A DNA stretch of 64,000 bases, from NCBI RefSeq assembly GCF_014489495.1, contig NZ_CP060780.1:744001-808000 (forward strand), given 5' to 3'. Of the stretch, positions 60,394 through 64,000 are shown one piece after another. The position numbers were made by a program, and so were the translations under genes. The notes beneath the pieces were generated by a model that was not told the origin of the DNA, did no database searches, and saw only the letters and a program-made list of their open reading frames with translations. Origin of the DNA: Sphingomonas daechungensis (GTDB lineage: Bacteria > Pseudomonadota > Alphaproteobacteria > Sphingomonadales > Sphingomonadaceae). Within the stretch, counting starts at the first letter, position 1. Every line of letters starts with the position of its first letter.

Positions 60394-60747
60394 AGCGAAG
60401 CCTCGGGTTGCTTGGCACCGGCAACGCGTGCAGCAATCGACGAAGCCGAACCAAGGATTTGAACCGGCTGCGCTGCAAATATGCTGAAATCCCATCGCGA
60501 AGCGGCGATTTGACGCCGCGATAACGCGGCGGTCACGATCGTCGAACGCATTCGGCCTCAAGCCGGGCAGCCGATCGTCGGCGACTCTTACCCCGAAAGC
60601 GGCAAGATGGCTGGTCCAACCGCGACCGTCTGGGCAGTGGTCCGCCGCGCCGGTCCGCAAGTCATTGCGTTGGCCGGAAAAAGGCTCCATTCATTTCCCG
60701 TTCAACAGCTCGGGCTGATCCCGGGCGGGGTAAATCGGGGCAACGAG
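60394..60747. other. Region without a supported gene
   Basis: About 350 bases. The first 130 may be the shifted tail of the serine hydrolase. The rest shows open frames on both strands but no recognisable protein, ribosome site or strong hairpin. A TTCAAATCC string on the minus strand near 60450 looks like a tRNA T loop but has no matching stems. Confidence 0.5.
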
Positions 60748-60960
60748 ATGCGTCGGGCATTGGTTGTATTCGCGGCACTTGTCGGCGCAGCGGCAGCTCA
60801 GCCCGCTCAGGCAGCAACCATCGTCGTTTTCACCAACCCGGAAACGCTTGAGCAGCGGATGGTGGTCGTCGACCGCGACGGACCGGACCGGCTCTTCATG
60901 TGCATGCTGCCGCCGGGCGAAGCGGGCTGTCACCAGCTCCCGGTCAAGCGCAGGACCTGA
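60748..60960 (+). CDS. Small exported protein, unknown
   Basis: 70 residues: signal peptide ending AQA, followed by ATIVVFTNPETLEQRMVVVDRDGPDRLFMCMLPPGEAGC. Two cysteines near the end. Composition is protein-like. No family recognised. Convergent with purQ, sharing the stop region. Confidence 0.55.
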   Translation: MRRALVVFAALVGAAAAQPAQAATIVVFTNPETLEQRMVVVDRDGPDRLFMCMLPPGEAGCHQLPVKRRT

Positions 60961-61629
60961 TCAGGCCGCGACGGTCTCCAGCAGGCCCTCGAACAAGCGC
61001 CGTCCATCCGTATTTCCGTGCGCTTTCTCGAGCGCACGCTCCGGATGCGGCATCATGCCCAGCACGTTTCCGGAATCGTTGAGGATCCCGGCGATGCCCC
61101 GCGCCGAACCGTTTACTTCATCGAGGTAGCGGAAGGCCACGCGGCCCTCCCCTTCCAGCCGGTCGAGCGTTTCGGCGTCCGCCTGGAAGTTGCCGTCGTG
61201 ATGGGCGACGGGAATGACGATGTCCTCTCCCGCATCATATTGCGAAGTGAAAAGGCTCTGGCTGTTCTCGACCTTGAGCGGCACCGGCCGGCAGACGAAG
61301 TTGAGGCCCGCGTTGCGCATCAGGGCGCCCGGCAGGAGCCCGGTTTCGGTCAGCACCTGGAAGCCGTTGCATACGCCAAGCAGCGGAACGCCGCGCCCGG
61401 CCGCATCGGCAACTGCGCGCATGATCGGGGACCGCGCCGCCATCGCTCCGGATCGAAGGTAATCGCCGTAGGAGAAGCCACCGGGAAGAGCGATGAAATC
61501 GGTTCCGTCGGGAAGCTCGGTCTCGCGGTGCCAGACCATCGCCGGCGCGCGGCCGGTCACCTGCTCGATGGCAACAGCGAGGTCGCGGTCGCAATTCGAT
61601 CCGGGAAAAACGATGACCGCGCTTTTCAC
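60961..61629 (-). CDS. purQ: Phosphoribosylformylglycinamidine synthase subunit PurQ
   Basis: Glutaminase subunit in purine synthesis, 222 residues. Nucleophile Cys in [21 protein letters not shown], and MMPHPERA (His-Glu of the triad). Starts at GTG 61629 ([16 protein letters not shown]) with GTGA overlap to purS. The longer frame to 61695 lies inside purS and is rejected. purL is not adjacent in the window. Confidence 0.95.
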   Translation of the reverse strand: MKSAVIVFPGSNCDRDLAVAIEQVTGRAPAMVWHRETELPDGTDFIALPGGFSYGDYLRSGAMAARSPIMRAVADAAGRGVPLLGVCNGFQVLTETGLLPGALMRNAGLNFVCRPVPLKVENSQSLFTSQYDAGEDIVIPVAHHDGNFQADAETLDRLEGEGRVAFRYLDEVNGSARGIAGILNDSGNVLGMMPHPERALEKAHGNTDGRRLFEGLLETVAA

Positions 61630-61868
61630 GCGGCAGTCTCCAGCCGCTCGATGCGGAAATTCTCGATGACCGTATTGGCGAGGAGCTTGCGGCACATTTC
61701 TTCGATGTCGGCGTCCGGCGTGCCGTCGGCGAGGCTGAGCTCGATCAGCTTGCCAGCGCGAACATCCTCCACTCCGGAGAAGCCGAGTCCCTCCAGTGCA
61801 TGATGGATGGCCTTGCCCTGCGGGTCGAGGACGCCGGGCTTCAAAGTGACGAAGACGCGCGCTTTCAT
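61626..61868 (-). CDS. purS: Phosphoribosylformylglycinamidine synthase subunit PurS
   Basis: 80 residues. [21 protein letters not shown] and [25 protein letters not shown] are diagnostic. It bridges PurQ and PurL for ammonia transfer. Gene is intact and coupled to purQ. Confidence 0.95.
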   Translation of the reverse strand: MKARVFVTLKPGVLDPQGKAIHHALEGLGFSGVEDVRAGKLIELSLADGTPDADIEEMCRKLLANTVIENFRIERLETAA

Positions 61869-61960
61869 GACTGCCCTGTGCTGTACGAAGAGTTTCGCAG
61901 CCCCTTTGCCTCAGGCCGCTTCCAGCGTCCAGACGTCCGTGACCATCTCACTCCCAAAGA

Positions 61961-63310
61961 TCACTGCTCCCGGAGCGAGCCCCACAGGTTCCGGGTGAGC
62001 GGCTCGAGGATGTATTGAAGCGCGGTGCGCTTGCGCACCGAAAGCAGGACTTCGACGGGAAGGCCCGGGCGCAGCTGTCCTTTGCCAAGCGAGCCGCTGA
62101 CCCTCCGAAGCTCGTCGGCAGGAACGTCGATCTCCGCCCGGAAGTAGGACTGGCCCGTCTTCTCGTCAGTAAAGCTGTCGGCGGAGATGGTGCGTACCTT
62201 GCCCGTCAGAAGCGGCAGGGTGCGGTCGTTGACGCTGACGAAGCGAACCTGCGCCTCCTGGCCCTGATAGACGTCGTCAGCATTGGTCGGCGCGACTTGG
62301 GCTTGGATGACTAGGCTGCGGTGATCCGGGACGATTTCCATCAGGGTCTGCCCGGGCGAAACCACCCCGCCGATGGTGAACACGCTAAGGCCCACGACCT
62401 GACCGGTGGCCGGAGCGCGGACGCGGGCGCGTTGCAGTTGCTCGCGCACCGCGATCAGCTTGGGAAGTACATCAGACAGCCGCGCCTGGGTGTCGCGCAG
62501 GTCCGACGCGACCTGCTCCATCGCCGTCTTCTCGATCGAAACCGACTGCATCCGCGTTTCGCCCTTGCCTTCGCCGGCGCGAGCGATCTCCGCGGTCATC
62601 GAGGCTTCTTGGCCCTTCAGCTCGGCATAGGCCCGTTCGAGCGCGCGGATGCGGTTCACCGACGCAAAGCCCTTTTCCTGGATCTTCTTCAGCCCGTCGA
62701 TTTCTTCCTGAAGCAAGCGCTGCTGCTCGTGCAGTGAGGCGATCTGCTGCGAATAGCCAGACTGCTGCTCGCCGAGCTGGAGCGACCGCTGGCCGAGCAC
62801 GGATTGCTGTGCCGACTTCGAAGCGAGCCGCGCCTGAAGCTGAGCGCGCTGCAAGGCCATCGCTTGCGCGGCGAGCGGCTGATCCTCCGCGGGAAGTCCG
62901 GCGAATTCCGCCGGCGGGAGGAAGTCGCGGGCACCCGCACGTTCGGCCATCAACCGGGCGCGCTGGGCGACATTTGTCAGGTAGTCGCTGGTCAGCGCCC
63001 GCTCTTGCGCGCGAAGGTCAGGCGCGGCCATTTCGATGAGGACGTCGCCCGCCTTCACATGCTGCCCTTCGCGGACGTTGATCGCGGTGACGACGCCGCC
63101 TTCGCGGTGCTGCACCGACTGGCGGTTCCCTGAGACGGCGATGACTCCGCGGGCCGGAACCGCCGCATCGAGCGGCATGAACGCGGCCCAGCCGAGCAGG
63201 ATTACGAAGAATATGATGACGATGCCGGCACCAATCCGGATGTCGCGGCGCGGATCGTCGACGGGCGCGTCCTGCTGGTAGGGTTCGATGATCGAGGTCA
63301 GCACGTTCAT
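61961..63310 (-). CDS. Type I secretion periplasmic adaptor, HlyD/PrtE family
   Basis: 449 residues. One N-terminal helix (AGIVIIFFVILLGWAAFMPLD), a lipoyl/barrel-sandwich half (GNRQSVQHREGGVVTAINVREGQHVKAGDVL), a long coiled coil at 130-270, the second half (RVRAPATGQVVGLSVFTIGGVVSPG) and a beta-barrel end. It links the inner ABC transporter to an outer TolC channel. Coupled by ATGA to the ABC gene. Cargo (often RTX proteins) is not in the window. Confidence 0.92.
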   Translation of the reverse strand: MNVLTSIIEPYQQDAPVDDPRRDIRIGAGIVIIFFVILLGWAAFMPLDAAVPARGVIAVSGNRQSVQHREGGVVTAINVREGQHVKAGDVLIEMAAPDLRAQERALTSDYLTNVAQRARLMAERAGARDFLPPAEFAGLPAEDQPLAAQAMALQRAQLQARLASKSAQQSVLGQRSLQLGEQQSGYSQQIASLHEQQRLLQEEIDGLKKIQEKGFASVNRIRALERAYAELKGQEASMTAEIARAGEGKGETRMQSVSIEKTAMEQVASDLRDTQARLSDVLPKLIAVREQLQRARVRAPATGQVVGLSVFTIGGVVSPGQTLMEIVPDHRSLVIQAQVAPTNADDVYQGQEAQVRFVSVNDRTLPLLTGKVRTISADSFTDEKTGQSYFRAEIDVPADELRRVSGSLGKGQLRPGLPVEVLLSVRKRTALQYILEPLTRNLWGSLREQ

Positions 63311-64000
63311 CCGGCCGCCCCTTCGCCCACCTGAAGCAACCGGTTGGCGACTTCTTGCGATGGCCCGAGCAGCTTGGGCCGGCCGCCTTCGAGCACGAGG
63401 AGGCGCTTTGCGCCCGAAAGGATCGAGCGGCGATGCGCGATCAGGATGACCGCGGCGCCTCGGTTCATCGCTCCTGCAAGCGACGTGATGAGCGCGGCCT
63501 CGCCATCGGAATCGAGGAAGGCGTTGGGCTCGTCGAGGATCATCAGGACAGGATTGCCATAGAAAGCGCGCGCCAGTGCCACCCGCTGAGCCTGGCCCGA
63601 GGACAGTCCCTGCCCGAGCGGCCCGAGCGGCGTATCATAGCCCTTCGGCAATTTCAGGATGAGCTCGTGGGCACCGGCCGCTTGAGCCGCCGCAACGGCC
63701 AGCTTGTCCACGTCCGTACCATTAGCCGCACCGGAGAAGCGGGAAATGTTTTCCTTGATCGTGCCTTCGAACAGGCTTGGCTCCTGCGGCAGGTACCCGA
63801 TGTGGCGCGCGAGATCGTCGGACTCCCAGTCGGAATAAGCCGCGCCGTCGATCCGGACGATGCCGGCCTCGGTCGGGATGGCGCCTGCGAGCACTTTTGC
63901 CAACGTCGTCTTGCCTGCGCCGCTTGGACCGATGACGCCGAGCATCTCGCCAGGACTGACGTCGACCGAGATTCCAAACAGAACCGGCCGGCCGTCGGGA
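63307..64000 (-). CDS. Type I secretion ABC transporter, ATPase domain (5' end outside the window)
   Basis: Partial: only the C-terminal nucleotide-binding domain, about 230 residues. Walker A IGPSGAGKTT, Q-loop YLPQEPSLFE, signature LSSGQAQRVALARA, Walker B LMILDEPNAFLD and the H-loop IAHRRS. LDEPNAFLD is the PrtD/HlyB-like type I secretion variant. The membrane domain lies beyond position 64000. ATG 63945 in the sequence is internal, as the frame continues upstream. Confidence 0.9.
   Translation of the reverse strand, partial: PDGRPVLFGISVDVSPGEMLGVIGPSGAGKTTLAKVLAGAIPTEAGIVRIDGAAYSDWESDDLARHIGYLPQEPSLFEGTIKENISRFSGAANGTDVDKLAVAAAQAAGAHELILKLPKGYDTPLGPLGQGLSSGQAQRVALARAFYGNPVLMILDEPNAFLDSDGEAALITSLAGAMNRGAAVILIAHRRSILSGAKRLLVLEGGRPKLLGPSQEVANRLLQVGEGAAG

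Noticed and set aside
60440-60480. tRNA-like string GGTTCAAATCC on the minus strand
   Set aside because: No T stem, acceptor stem or anticodon arm can be formed around it.

Overview
The window is a dense, high-GC chromosomal segment from an alphaproteobacterium, most likely Sphingomonadales (Sphingomonas or Sphingomicrobium type). The evidence is the gene order mutY / dciA-dsbA-smc, yajC-secD-secF with bamD, recN and ligA nearby, TonB-dependent iron uptake, paired DUF3617 lipoproteins, an HWE histidine kinase, an EcfG-type general-stress promoter and a GTA-type holin. There is one tRNA (Pro, GGG). I saw no rRNA, CRISPR array, transposase or integrase.

Layout. 1-9.3 kb: POT transporter, DUF1206 membrane protein, FMN-type general stress protein, a radical SAM / DUF4130-UdgX DNA-repair pair with a CarF/PEDS1-like lipid desaturase between its genes, and a two-module AAA+ ATPase. 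8.6-12.4 kb: iron locus (PKHD hydroxylase, catecholate-type TonB receptor, Fur-like box) and a DJ-1/PfpI protein. 12.4-19.8 kb: smc, dsbA-like lipoprotein, dciA, divergent mutY, nudC, cytochrome c. 19.8-25.1 kb: LOG protein, creD, a 91-aa membrane protein and sdhACD; sdhB is absent. 25.3-32.2 kb: soluble chemoreceptor, SDR, a complete-looking subclass B3 metallo-beta-lactamase, prmA, S10 peptidase, and a response regulator convergent with an HWE kinase. 32.3-41.2 kb: ligA, dienelactone hydrolase, DUF1697, recN, bamD, secF, secD, yajC, tRNA-Pro. 41.2-46.8 kb: DUF2459, a Thr-rich PRC-barrel-like protein, hslUV, two TMEM175 channels, GTA-type holin and GH108 endolysin. 46.8-60.9 kb: M20 peptidase, a repeat-bracketed orphan membrane gene, two L,D-transpeptidases around a GDSL autotransporter, uvrB, two DUF3617 lipoproteins, a VOC protein, a lipid kinase and a serine beta-lactamase-family protein. 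61-64 kb: purQS and a type I secretion adaptor plus ABC ATPase cut by the window end.

Data quality matters here. About 24 breaks in reading frame fall in 20 genes, essential ones (smc, secretion gene yajC, bamD-neighbour recN, uvrB) included. Every one is repaired by adding a single G or C, nearly always within a short G/C run. This is the signature of deletion errors in an uncorrected long-read assembly. I therefore annotate full-length genes across the breaks and do not call them pseudogenes.

Many genes are translationally coupled by ATGA, GTGA or TGATG overlaps (sdhC-D-A, dciA-dsbA, recN-DUF1697-dienelactone hydrolase, yajC-secD, purS-purQ, the TMEM175 pair, the type I secretion pair). 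These overlaps helped to fix starts. The best candidates for new biology are the radical SAM/UdgX repair module with its lipid desaturase, the B3 lactamase, the stand-alone holin-endolysin pair beside a nested dyad, and the orphan cassette at about 48.2-48.7 kb.
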